Below, one piece after another: positions 1-6,489 of a DNA stretch of 16,859 bases. This DNA is from Candidatus Methanophagales archaeon (GTDB lineage Archaea; Halobacteriota; Syntropharchaeia; Alkanophagales; Methanospirareceae), in assembly GCA_030621535.1 (NCBI GenBank), contig JAUXHM010000006.1, positions 1 to 16,859 of the forward strand, read 5' to 3'. The position numbers and the translations under genes are program-made. The notes beneath the pieces are model-generated. The model was not told the origin of the DNA. It saw only the letters and a list, made by a program, of their open reading frames with translations, and made no database searches. How positions within the stretch are numbered: position 1 is the first letter of the stretch; every line of letters starts with the position of its first letter.

Positions 1-795
1 CAAGTTCTCTTTACCGACCTTGACGGAACCATGCTTGACCTCTATGACTATTCGTTTGATGCCGCTCTTCCTGCTCTGGAAGCGTTGAAGACGAGAAAGA
101 TACCCGTTGTGTTCTGCACGGCGAAGACCTTAGTTGAGAACGAATATTACCGGAAAGAGCTGGGGATAGATGACCCGTTCATTGTAGAGAATGGCGGAGC
201 AATTTTCGTTCCTGAGAATTACTTCTCATTCCGTTTTGAATGTAAAAAGAGGGGTGATTACTGCGTTGTTGAATTCGGCGCGTTGTATGGTGAGTTGAGA
301 GCAGCATTAAGGGCAATAAAGGAGGAAACGGGATTTAAAATCACTGGTTTTGGCGATATGACCGCGGAGGAAGTTGCCGCCGATGCGAATTTAAGCGTGG
401 AGATGGCGAAGCTTGCAAAACAGAAAGAATACAATGAGAGTTTCATTTTTGACGAACCCGAATCTGAGGCGGCGGTTTTGTTTGAAAAAATCAAGGAGAA
501 GGGTTTCGCTGCCACTCACGGAGGGAGATACTACAACATTCACGGTAAGAATGCGGACAAAGGCAAAGCGGTGAGGGCGCTTACAGAACTCTTCAAGCGC
601 GAATATGGAGAAGTGAAGACCTTCGGTGTTGGAGACAGCATGAATGACATCTCGATGCTGAACGCGGTGGAGCATCCGGCGGTGGTAAAGAACAAAAAAG
701 GTGCATGGCTTGACATTTCGCTACCCGGGCTGTATAAAGCGAAGGGAGAGGGACCGGAAGGCTGGGCTGAGGTAGTGGAAAAACTTTTGAAATGA
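1..795 (+). CDS. mpgP: Mannosyl-3-phosphoglycerate phosphatase (HAD superfamily), 5'-truncated by window edge
   Basis: The reading frame is open from base 1, so the gene starts upstream; 264 codons are visible, and probably only a few are missing for this family. The first codons read QVLFTDLDGT, the HAD nucleophile motif DxD (codons 6 and 8). Motif II is around FCTAKT (codons 38-43). GDSMND, the C-terminal acidic Mg-binding motif, is at codons 211-216, preceded by Lys in DKGKAV near codon 188. The NGG and THGGRYYNIHGK segments belong to the type IIB cap. The family removes phosphate from mannosyl-3-phosphoglycerate to give the compatible solute mannosylglycerate; mpgS would be expected just upstream (inference). 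The stop overlaps the next gene by 4 nt (ATGA), so the two are translationally coupled. A less specific sugar phosphatase of the same fold is the main alternative. Confidence 0.8.
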   Translation, partial: QVLFTDLDGTMLDLYDYSFDAALPALEALKTRKIPVVFCTAKTLVENEYYRKELGIDDPFIVENGGAIFVPENYFSFRFECKKRGDYCVVEFGALYGELRAALRAIKEETGFKITGFGDMTAEEVAADANLSVEMAKLAKQKEYNESFIFDEPESEAAVLFEKIKEKGFAATHGGRYYNIHGKNADKGKAVRALTELFKREYGEVKTFGVGDSMNDISMLNAVEHPAVVKNKKGAWLDISLPGLYKAKGEGPEGWAEVVEKLLK

Positions 796-1385
796 AAAAA
801 ACAAATCCCGTGGATTTATTAGATAACGAAGTAGAGCTGGTGGGAAAACTGCTTGAACGAATTGAATCAGAAAAAGAACAGGGAAAAGGAAAACTAAACA
901 TGCTGGACGTCGGGTGCGGTACCGGGAGATTGAGCATGTATCTGAATGAAAAAGCAGGATGTGACGTGACCGGAATTGACATGCTACAGAAGAAGATAGA
1001 AAAAGCGAAAACGAGGTGTTCAGGTTCAGGGAACGTTGAGTTTGAGATGCAATCAGCAGAGAAGATGGGTTTTAGAAACGATGTCTTCGATGTCGTTGTA
1101 TCGCTAAAGGCATTACACGAAATACCCGATCCTGAGGCGGCGTTAAAGGAATCAAACCGTGTATTGAACGCCCGCCGCGGGAGAATATTGATTATTGACT
1201 GGGTAGGCGGTACGGCTAAAACAAGTACGCATGCACATGCGCCAAAGTATTTCACACCGGCAGGGTTAGAGCAAATGCTTTCCGAATCGGGATTTGTAAA
1301 TACGCGGGTTGAACTCAACAGAGAAGGCGAATTGATGCTGGCAGAAGGAAGGAAGAAAAGCGGGCAAAAACAAAACAAAATATAG
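792..1385 (+). CDS. Class I SAM-dependent methyltransferase, UbiE/Methyltransf_11-like
   Basis: A 197-residue Rossmann-fold methyltransferase. Motif I is LDVGCGTGR at residues 38-46, the acidic ribose-binding residue is D63 in VTGIDML, and motif IV/post-II is FDVVVSLKALHEIPDPEAAL at about 99-118. A LIIDWVGG strand follows, with a YFTPAGLEQMLSESGF segment near 153-168, typical of UbiE/COQ5-like small-molecule methyltransferases. The ATG overlaps the stop of the phosphatase gene, so the two are co-transcribed. The Lys/Gln-rich tail (RKKSGQKQNK) is probably disordered. The substrate cannot be read from the sequence. About 100 nt of AT-rich spacer with TATA-like stretches follows, so atwA downstream probably has its own promoter. 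Confidence 0.8.
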   Translation: MKKTNPVDLLDNEVELVGKLLERIESEKEQGKGKLNMLDVGCGTGRLSMYLNEKAGCDVTGIDMLQKKIEKAKTRCSGSGNVEFEMQSAEKMGFRNDVFDVVVSLKALHEIPDPEAALKESNRVLNARRGRILIIDWVGGTAKTSTHAHAPKYFTPAGLEQMLSESGFVNTRVELNREGELMLAEGRKKSGQKQNKI

Positions 1386-1439
1386 AAAAACTTTTAAATG
1401 ATGAAAAAGCGTTTAACGATGACTGGAAAAATTTCAGTT

Positions 1440-1482
1440 TTATATATGGAAGAGTCATATATGTAAAGGTAACAAAGGGGAG
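1440..1482 (+). promoter_or_regulatory. Promoter, candidate palindromic operator and RBS of the atwA-mcrC cluster
   Basis: A TATA-like stretch TTTATATATG (from about 1439) lies roughly 40 nt upstream of the first atwA start. It overlaps a perfect inverted repeat, ATATATG (1442-1448), spacer GAAGAGT, CATATAT (1456-1462). A Shine-Dalgarno AGGGGAG (1476-1482) lies 6 nt before the ATG at 1489. The position of the inverted repeat over and just after the TATA box would suit a repressor site. That is inference from placement; part of the symmetry could simply reflect AT-richness. Confidence 0.45.
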
Positions 1483-1488
1483 AGAGCG

Positions 1489-3090
1489 ATGGGAGAAGCA
1501 GCTGAGACGTTCATAAAAATTCGCGGGATAAGCAAGAAGTTCGAGGACAAAACGGTGCTGAAGGACATTAACCTGGACGTAAAGGAGTTGGAGCCGTTAG
1601 GGCTGCTCGGGAAGAGTGGTTCCGGGAAATCCGTTCTGCTTCGTATGCTCCGTGGCACGGATGAATACGCACCCGATACAGGCGAGATAATTTTCAGAAT
1701 CGCATACTGCCCCACGTGTACGTGGTTAGAGGGGCCAAGCAAGGTGGGCGAGCGCTGTAGTAAGTGCGGGACGGAATTCGAATTTAAAGAAGTAAATTTC
1801 TGGCAGGATAAGCCGATGAGGCGGGTATTAAAAAGTGCGATTGCGATTATGCTGCAGCGCAGTTTTGCTTTATACAGTGACGAGTCGGTTATCTGGAATA
1901 TATTAGAGGCGTTGGAGCGGGCAAAATATCCAAAGAGCAAGCGGATGAAGAAGGTATATGAAATTCTGGAAACAGTAAAGATGTTGCATCGTGTAAACAT
2001 GCCAGATACAAGAGACCTTAGTGGAGGCGAGAAACAGCGAATGGTGCTTGCAAGGCAGTTAGCGCTGCTGCCCGTTCTGCTTTTAGCCGACGAGCCCACG
2101 GGAACGTTAGACCACGAAACGGCGAAGGTAGTGCACCGCACACTGATAGACACCACAAGAGGCGGGACGACTTTCCTCGTTACTTCGCACTGGCCGTATG
2201 TGATTCGCGACCTGACTGAGAAAACGGTATGGTTGGATAAGGGCGAAATAGTCGAATATGGAGATACGGCAAAGATAGTGGATGATTTTGAGCGAGAAGT
2301 AGGCGAAATAGAGCGAGAGGAGTATAAAAAGTTCGGTGACCCGATAATAAGAATAAAAGGACTTAAGAAGTATTACCTCTCGGCATCAAGAGGCGTGGTA
2401 AAGGCCGTGGATGACATTTCGTTTACAATAAATGAGAATGAGATATTCGGCGTTGTGGGGCATAGCGGTGCGGGAAAGACGAGTTTGATGCGAATTGTGA
2501 GTCATTTAGACGCGGGGTCAGGCGGTTCTGCGTGGATACGAGCGGGAGATAGCTGGTATGAGGCGTCAAAAGCAGATGAGGAGACTTTCGTGAAGGATGG
2601 CGTAATTACGGGTGGCATGACCGAGTGGAAAGCGCATTTTGTCGGTGTGTTGCATCAGGAATATTCACTGATTCCGAAACTCACGATCTGGGATAACCTC
2701 ACGCATGGCATAGGTCTGAACATGCCGGAGGACCTCGCGAAGATGAAGGTGAAGTTCGTGCTCGAAGGCGTGGGATTCTCGGATGATGAAATAGAGGAGA
2801 TACTACCAAAAACGCATCAGGAACTGAGCGTGGGCGAGAAACAGCGAATACTTATCGGACAACTATTGATGAAAGAGCCCAATATTGCCGTGCTTGACGA
2901 ACCAACGGGAACAATGGACCCGGTAACGAAGAAATACGTGGCGGAGACGATAATAAAAGCGAGGCAGAATCTGGGCATAACTTTCGTGATTGTCACGCAT
3001 GACCTCGACTTTGCCGAGAAGGTCTGTGACAGGGTAGCGCACATGAATGCGGGAAAAATAGAGAAGATAGATGATTTCAGGAGCGTTTAA
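1489..3090 (+). CDS. atwA: Methyl-coenzyme M reductase activation ATPase, component A2, copy 1
   Basis: A 533-residue soluble protein with two ABC ATPase domains and no membrane segments. Domain 1: Walker A GKSGSGKS (41-48), Q-loop Q123, signature LSGGEKQR (177-184), Walker B LLLADEP (197-203), switch His234. It is interrupted by a zinc-ribbon-like insert with CxxC pairs at C74/C77 and C90/C93. Domain 2: Walker A GHSGAGKT (324-331), Q390, divergent signature LSVGE (446-450), Walker B IAVLDEP (466-472), His504. This architecture, zinc insert included, is that of AtwA, the ATP-binding component A2 that drives reductive activation of F430 nickel in MCR. The start is set by the RBS AGGGGAG. It is followed 38 nt later by a second, closely similar copy and then mcrC, so the cluster looks dedicated to MCR activation. 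Confidence 0.9.
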   Translation: MGEAAETFIKIRGISKKFEDKTVLKDINLDVKELEPLGLLGKSGSGKSVLLRMLRGTDEYAPDTGEIIFRIAYCPTCTWLEGPSKVGERCSKCGTEFEFKEVNFWQDKPMRRVLKSAIAIMLQRSFALYSDESVIWNILEALERAKYPKSKRMKKVYEILETVKMLHRVNMPDTRDLSGGEKQRMVLARQLALLPVLLLADEPTGTLDHETAKVVHRTLIDTTRGGTTFLVTSHWPYVIRDLTEKTVWLDKGEIVEYGDTAKIVDDFEREVGEIEREEYKKFGDPIIRIKGLKKYYLSASRGVVKAVDDISFTINENEIFGVVGHSGAGKTSLMRIVSHLDAGSGGSAWIRAGDSWYEASKADEETFVKDGVITGGMTEWKAHFVGVLHQEYSLIPKLTIWDNLTHGIGLNMPEDLAKMKVKFVLEGVGFSDDEIEEILPKTHQELSVGEKQRILIGQLLMKEPNIAVLDEPTGTMDPVTKKYVAETIIKARQNLGITFVIVTHDLDFAEKVCDRVAHMNAGKIEKIDDFRSV

Positions 3091-3131
3091 CCATAAAAGC
3101 AAAAATATCTTTAATAAATAGGAAGAGAGTG

Positions 3132-4736
3132 ATGGAAATGGGCGAAAATGAGCCGTTCGTAAAAATCCATGATATATGCATGGAGTTCGAAGGGAAAGAA
3201 GTTCTGAAGAACGTGAGCGTGGATATAAGAGAAGGAGAGCCGTTGGGGCTGCTTGGACGGAGTGGTTCGGGGAAATCAGTTTTGCTTCACATGTTGCGAG
3301 GCACCGAGGAATACGCACCTACTTCGGGGGAAATAATTTTCAGGGTGGCGATGTGCCCTTCATGTGAGAGGGTAGAGGCGCCGAGCAAAGCTGGAGAGAC
3401 ATGCAGCAGGTGCGGGGCGAAATTGGAGTTGAAGGAAGTGAACTACTGGAAGGACGAAGAAGCGAGGAAGAAAGTAAAAAGGGCGGTTGCTATCATGCTG
3501 CAGCGTACTTTCGGGTTATACGGGGACGACACGGTTATGTATAACGTGTTACAGGCGCTGGAGAGCAGGAAGTATCCGGCAGATAAGAGGTTTAGAAGAG
3601 CTTATGGGCTGCTGAAAGCAGTAAAAATGATTCACCGTATTACTTTCCCGGCAAGCGACCTCAGTGGAGGCGAGAAACAGAGAGTAGTGCTTGCGAGGCA
3701 ATTAGCACTGGACCCAATGTTGCTTTTAGCTGACGAGCCCACGGGAACGTTAGACTTTGAGACGGCAAAGCTGGTTCACAAAGCGCTGATAGAAAGCATG
3801 AAGGCGGGAATGACAATGATTGTTACTTCTCACTGGCCTTATGTCATTGAAGAACTGACGGAAAAGACGTTATGGCTTGACCACGGCGAGGTCGTCAAAT
3901 ACGGCGATTCGAAAACCGTGGTAGACGAGTTTAAGAAGCAAGTGGGTGAGATGGAGCGTGGGGAACTCGTGAAGTTAGGAGAGCCGAAGATAAAAATAGA
4001 CCATTGTAAGAAGTACTATTACTCCGTGTGGCGAGGGATGGTAAAGGCGATAGATGACGTTTCGCTAACAATCTATGAGAACGAGATATTTGGATTATTG
4101 GGTAAGAGTGGGTCAGGGAAAACGAGTTTAGCGCGAATTATAACGCAGATAGATGCGCTGACGGATGGTTCGATCAAGATAAGGGCAGGGGAGAGATGGA
4201 TAGAAGTAGGAAGAGTAGCAGAAACGGGCGTGTGGATTGCGTGGGGTGCGACTACGCCGGGAGTAGGCGAGCAAGCGGCGACGCACGTAACTATGTTACA
4301 CCAGGAGTATTCGTTATATCCGGAGAAGACGATATTAGAGAATCTAACGAGCTGCATAGGCTTGAAGGTCCCGGAGGAGCTTGCGAGGATGAAGGTACTC
4401 TTTATCCTGCAGGGAATAGGATTTAGTGAAGAAGAAGCAGTGGAGATACTCCCGAAGGACCATACACAACTGAGTGCGGGGGAACGGCAGCGGATAGTTC
4501 TCGCTCAGGTATTGATGAAGGAACCTGCGATAGCGATACTTGACGAGCCCACGGGAACGATGGACCCGATAACGAAGAAATTCGTGGCTGAAGCCATAAG
4601 GGCGGCACGCGAGAACTTAGGGATAACGTTCTTAATCGTTTCTCATGACCTTGATTTTGTCGAGATGGTTTGCGATAGGGTAGCGCACATGAAGGACGGA
4701 AAAATAACGAAAGTAGAGGAGTTGAGAGCAGCATAA
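3132..4736 (+). CDS. atwA: Methyl-coenzyme M reductase activation ATPase, component A2, copy 2
   Basis: A tandem paralogue of the preceding gene, collinear over its whole length. Counting from the GTG at 3129 (535 residues): Walker A GRSGSGKS (43-50), zinc-type cysteines C76/C79 and C92/C95, signature LSGGEKQR (178-185), Walker B LLLADEP (198-204). In domain 2: Walker A GKSGSGKT (325-332), signature LSAGE (448-452), LDEP (471-474), switch His505. All catalytic motifs are intact, so both copies should be active. A GTG at 3129 directly precedes an in-frame ATG at 3132; the ATG is preferred because AGGAAG (3120-3125) sits 6 nt before it. The largest difference from copy 1 is in the domain 2 segment before the Q-loop (about residues 355-388). 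The pair may act as a heterodimer or have specialised (inference). Confidence 0.88.
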   Translation: MEMGENEPFVKIHDICMEFEGKEVLKNVSVDIREGEPLGLLGRSGSGKSVLLHMLRGTEEYAPTSGEIIFRVAMCPSCERVEAPSKAGETCSRCGAKLELKEVNYWKDEEARKKVKRAVAIMLQRTFGLYGDDTVMYNVLQALESRKYPADKRFRRAYGLLKAVKMIHRITFPASDLSGGEKQRVVLARQLALDPMLLLADEPTGTLDFETAKLVHKALIESMKAGMTMIVTSHWPYVIEELTEKTLWLDHGEVVKYGDSKTVVDEFKKQVGEMERGELVKLGEPKIKIDHCKKYYYSVWRGMVKAIDDVSLTIYENEIFGLLGKSGSGKTSLARIITQIDALTDGSIKIRAGERWIEVGRVAETGVWIAWGATTPGVGEQAATHVTMLHQEYSLYPEKTILENLTSCIGLKVPEELARMKVLFILQGIGFSEEEAVEILPKDHTQLSAGERQRIVLAQVLMKEPAIAILDEPTGTMDPITKKFVAEAIRAARENLGITFLIVSHDLDFVEMVCDRVAHMKDGKITKVEELRAA

Positions 4737-4755
4737 AGGAGAATACAAACCAAAA

Positions 4756-4838
4756 AACCACGAGATTTCACAAGATTAGCACAGATGGAGAGGAGGGAAA
4801 TATTGTAAAAGAAAAAAATCTGTGTAATCTGTGGTTTT
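4756..4838. repeat. Inverted pair of ACCACAGATTACACAGATT-type periodic repeats between atwA and mcrC
   Basis: The left arm (4756-4786) starts AACCACGAGATTTCACAAG and ends ACAGAT. The right arm (4815-4838) reads, on the opposite strand, AAAACCACAGATTACACAG and so on. Both consist of degenerate 10-11 bp units (ACACAGATTA). The arms are opposed around an AT/AG-rich spacer, so the 116-nt gap between the second atwA and mcrC could fold into a long imperfect hairpin. Related units occur at 5451, 5541-5567, 12064-12094 and 16226-16255. Function unknown; a transcript hairpin that tunes mcrC expression relative to atwA is possible. Confidence 0.6.
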
Positions 4839-4852
4839 ATTATTAAGATAAG

Positions 4853-5452
4853 ATGGTAGTAGGGAGAAAGACACAGTTGGTGGCGTGTAGGAAAGGGCAG
4901 GCATTAGGTTTAGGCGGCGGTATCGCGCAGCGTGGGACATTCGCGAAAGCACGGCAGAATGACGTAATTGCGCTTGCGATGTCACCGGGATACAGGCACG
5001 TGCCAAAGCCTGTGTGCCAGATAACCACCGAATTAAGGGGCAGAGGAATAAACGTAGGAGAACTCGTATTGAATGCAGGAGACGGAACGCCGGAGGATGC
5101 ACCATCGACCGGGGGTCATGGCGTGGCCTTTGGGTTGGAGTCAAAGGAGATGGAGATAATAGGAATGCATAAGCTTGCCCTATTGAATCATGGTAACGTA
5201 AAGGCGCATTTCATTTACAAAGTGCGGTTTGAGCTGAGAAAGGTAGCGGTACCTGCTATTGTTCTCTGCCAGTGCCCGGTAACATACGAGGATTTCGAGG
5301 AGATAGGCGTAAGCACGCGGAATAAGGAAGGAGAAACGCCGGGTAAAGTCATGGAAATTGTTACAGGAATAGTAAGAAATGCGGACGTGCCGCAGGCGAA
5401 ACTGAACGAAATCGTGAGCAAAGTGAAAATGTGCCTCAGAGAGATTGGCTAA
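4853..5452 (+). CDS. mcrC: Methyl-coenzyme M reductase operon protein C
   Basis: A 199-residue protein of normal McrC length. Recognisable features are the N-terminal GRKTQLVACRKG, the glycine-rich LGLGGGIAQRG (18-28), MSPGYRHVPKPVCQIT (43-58), LVLNAGDGTPEDAPS (71-85), FGLESKEMEIIGMHKLALLNHGNVKAH (93-119) and the CQCPV motif (139-143). McrC is a known part of the MCR activation complex that works with the A2 ATPase. In most methanogens it lies inside mcrBDCGA; here it stands 2.6 kb upstream of mcrB, next to the two atwA genes. No strong Shine-Dalgarno precedes the ATG (AAGATAAG only). The TAA stop lies inside the repeat sequence TAACCACAAGATTA that begins the next spacer. Confidence 0.93.
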   Translation: MVVGRKTQLVACRKGQALGLGGGIAQRGTFAKARQNDVIALAMSPGYRHVPKPVCQITTELRGRGINVGELVLNAGDGTPEDAPSTGGHGVAFGLESKEMEIIGMHKLALLNHGNVKAHFIYKVRFELRKVAVPAIVLCQCPVTYEDFEEIGVSTRNKEGETPGKVMEIVTGIVRNADVPQAKLNEIVSKVKMCLREIG

Positions 5453-5648
5453 CCACAAGATTATATACATCCTTAAAATTCACCGCAGAGAACGCAGAGA
5501 CAAAACAATTAAAATCAACAATGTTAAACTTAAATAAGTCCGTGTAAATCAGTGTAAATCTGTGTCAGAAAATCCGAGTAATGATTGAAACAGTCTTAAA
5601 ACTCGGTGGTCTCTGCGGTGATAAATCACTTGATTTTTAGACTGTGCC
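5451..5648 (+). repeat. Composite dispersed element A (GACTGTGCC-ended family)
   Basis: The spacer after mcrC is almost entirely repeat. It starts with a periodic-repeat fragment (AACCACAAGATTATA). An arm ATTCACCGCAGAGAACGC follows (about 5479-5496), then an inverted periodic repeat (5541-5567, reverse of TGACACAGATTTACACTG). Next come the core GATTGAAACAGTCTTAAAACTC (5583-5604), the arm CTCTGCGGTGATAAATCAC and the terminus GACTGTGCC (5640-5648). The right half matches elements B and D closely. No left GGCACAGTC terminus or target duplication was found, so this copy is degenerate or disrupted by the nested periodic repeat. Confidence 0.65.
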
Positions 5649-5658
5649 CTATAAGGGA

Positions 5659-5970
5659 TTATTCTTTTCGGAATTTTCGCTGGATTTGTTCCATTCTGCT
5701 CTTACGCCCTGCATCTATATCAGTTATCCATTTCTCGTGCTTCCTGTATATGTATTCTTTTGCCTCCATCAACTGTTCCGGCGATTCACCCCATAGTATT
5801 ATCCGGGGCACATAATCCTTGACCGGCAAATCGGTTCTTGGATCAAAGGCATCCTCAGGTGGCTTCTCTTGGTCCACTTCCAACCCGAATTTCTCTGCTG
5901 CTTCAAATATTATACCTGTTGCTATCGCCCGGGGAATGGGAAGTGCATATTTTTCTTTCTTCTCTTCCAT
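5659..5970 (-). CDS. Conserved-looking hypothetical protein, 103 aa
   Basis: The family is not recognised. The frame is open further upstream, but the start is placed at the ATG at 5970 (MEEKKEKYALPIPRAIATG), preceded by GGATAAGGA. That avoids overlap with the upstream zinc protein, whose stop lies 5 nt before. The protein is soluble, charged and probably mixed alpha/beta. It has a proline-rich centre (EKPPEDAFDPRTDLPVKDYV), an IILWGESPEQLMEAKEYIY segment and a basic C-terminal helix (AGRKSRMEQIQRKFRKE) that could bind nucleic acid. It forms a two-gene minus-strand operon with the zinc protein, converging on mcrC across element A. Confidence 0.7.
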   Translation of the reverse strand: MEEKKEKYALPIPRAIATGIIFEAAEKFGLEVDQEKPPEDAFDPRTDLPVKDYVPRIILWGESPEQLMEAKEYIYRKHEKWITDIDAGRKSRMEQIQRKFRKE

Positions 5971-5975
5971 CTTCC

Positions 5976-6227
5976 TTATCCTGCTCCCGTACCCTCTGCG
6001 GCACTTATATCCATTTCGGTTTCCAGTTCCGCTTCGTAGCATTCAGCGCAGAGGAGTCTACCACGCAATTCGATGTAGTCACCTTCTTCCACCTCTTTCC
6101 CACACTTTGAACACGTTGCATGCGCAGCTATCCTTGCTTTTCTGCCGCCTTCTTCTTTATCAGCCTTTTCTGCCGCCTTTTCCATCCAACCCTTTTCCTT
6201 ATCCTCATCCTTTTCTTTTTCTGCCAT
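5976..6227 (-). CDS. Small zinc-binding (LIM/treble-clef-like) protein, 83 aa
   Basis: An N-terminal third rich in Lys/Glu (about residues 1-32) is followed by a compact metal site: C39-x2-C42 (CSKC), 17 residues, then C60-x2-C63 (CAEC). The pattern CSKCGKEVEEGDYIELRGRL then LCAECYEAELE resembles half of a LIM domain or a rubredoxin-like zinc knuckle. An acidic, small-residue tail (EGTGAG) follows. The ATG at 6227 has AGAAGAG upstream and a TATA box about 45 nt away, so this is the first gene of the pair with the 103-residue protein. A protein-protein or RNA-binding adaptor role is likely for such knuckles; nothing more specific can be claimed. Confidence 0.75.
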   Translation of the reverse strand: MAEKEKDEDKEKGWMEKAAEKADKEEGGRKARIAAHATCSKCGKEVEEGDYIELRGRLLCAECYEAELETEMDISAAEGTGAG

Positions 6228-6268
6228 CTCTTCTATTGCTGGTAATTTTTATTCGTATAGGTTAATTG

Positions 6269-6278
6269 TATATAAAGT
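6269..6278 (-). promoter_or_regulatory. TATA box for the zinc-protein operon
   Basis: On the minus strand the sequence reads ACTTTATATA about 42-50 nt upstream of the ATG at 6227. Initiation would then fall near 6245, with a leader of roughly 20 nt that includes AGAAGAG. Element B begins at this site, so the promoter sits at the element's left boundary. Confidence 0.5.
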
Positions 6279-6441
6279 ATTGACATACCTTGACAATCTC
6301 ACATTTCAAATTTTCATCGCAGAGCACACAGAGACAAGATAGCGGTTTGGATGTTTAGCTAACGAGCTGAACCGCTAATAAACTAAACCTCTAATTTCGC
6401 GCTCTCCGCGGTGATAAATCACCCGATTTTTAGACTGTGCC
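6277..6441 (+). repeat. Dispersed element B, left partner of the inverted pair flanking mcr
   Basis: The element begins near GTATTGACATACCTTGACAA and has an arm TCATCGCAGAGCACACAGAG. The 56-bp core is at 6341-6396 (starts AGCGGTTTGG, ends CCTCTAATT). It closes with CGCTCTCCGCGGTGATAAAT and the terminus GACTGTGCC (6433-6441). The right 40 bp match elements A and D. The 56-bp core recurs in opposite orientation at 12424-12479 with a single mismatch (6352/12468), and the similarity continues more weakly on both sides of the core. It lies 3' of the radical SAM gene, in the 262-nt spacer at 6228-6489. Confidence 0.85.
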
Positions 6442-6489
6442 CGTCATTTGGAAGGCAAGAAGCTGAGCGCATAGTGCTAAATGCAGAAC

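Noticed and set aside
593..1378. Long minus-strand ORF (261 codons) opposite the methyltransferase and phosphatase genes
   Set aside because: Its translation is Ser/Phe/Pro-rich with no motif, and it is antisense to two well-supported genes; it is a shadow frame.
1455..2156. Long minus-strand ORF (233 codons) opposite atwA
   Set aside because: Low-complexity composition without domain features and fully antisense to Walker A and zinc-insert coding sequence.
5838..6265. Plus-strand ORFs opposite the zinc protein and the 103-aa gene
   Set aside because: Leu/Phe/Pro-rich translations typical of antisense frames to Lys/Glu-rich genes, with no ribosome site.
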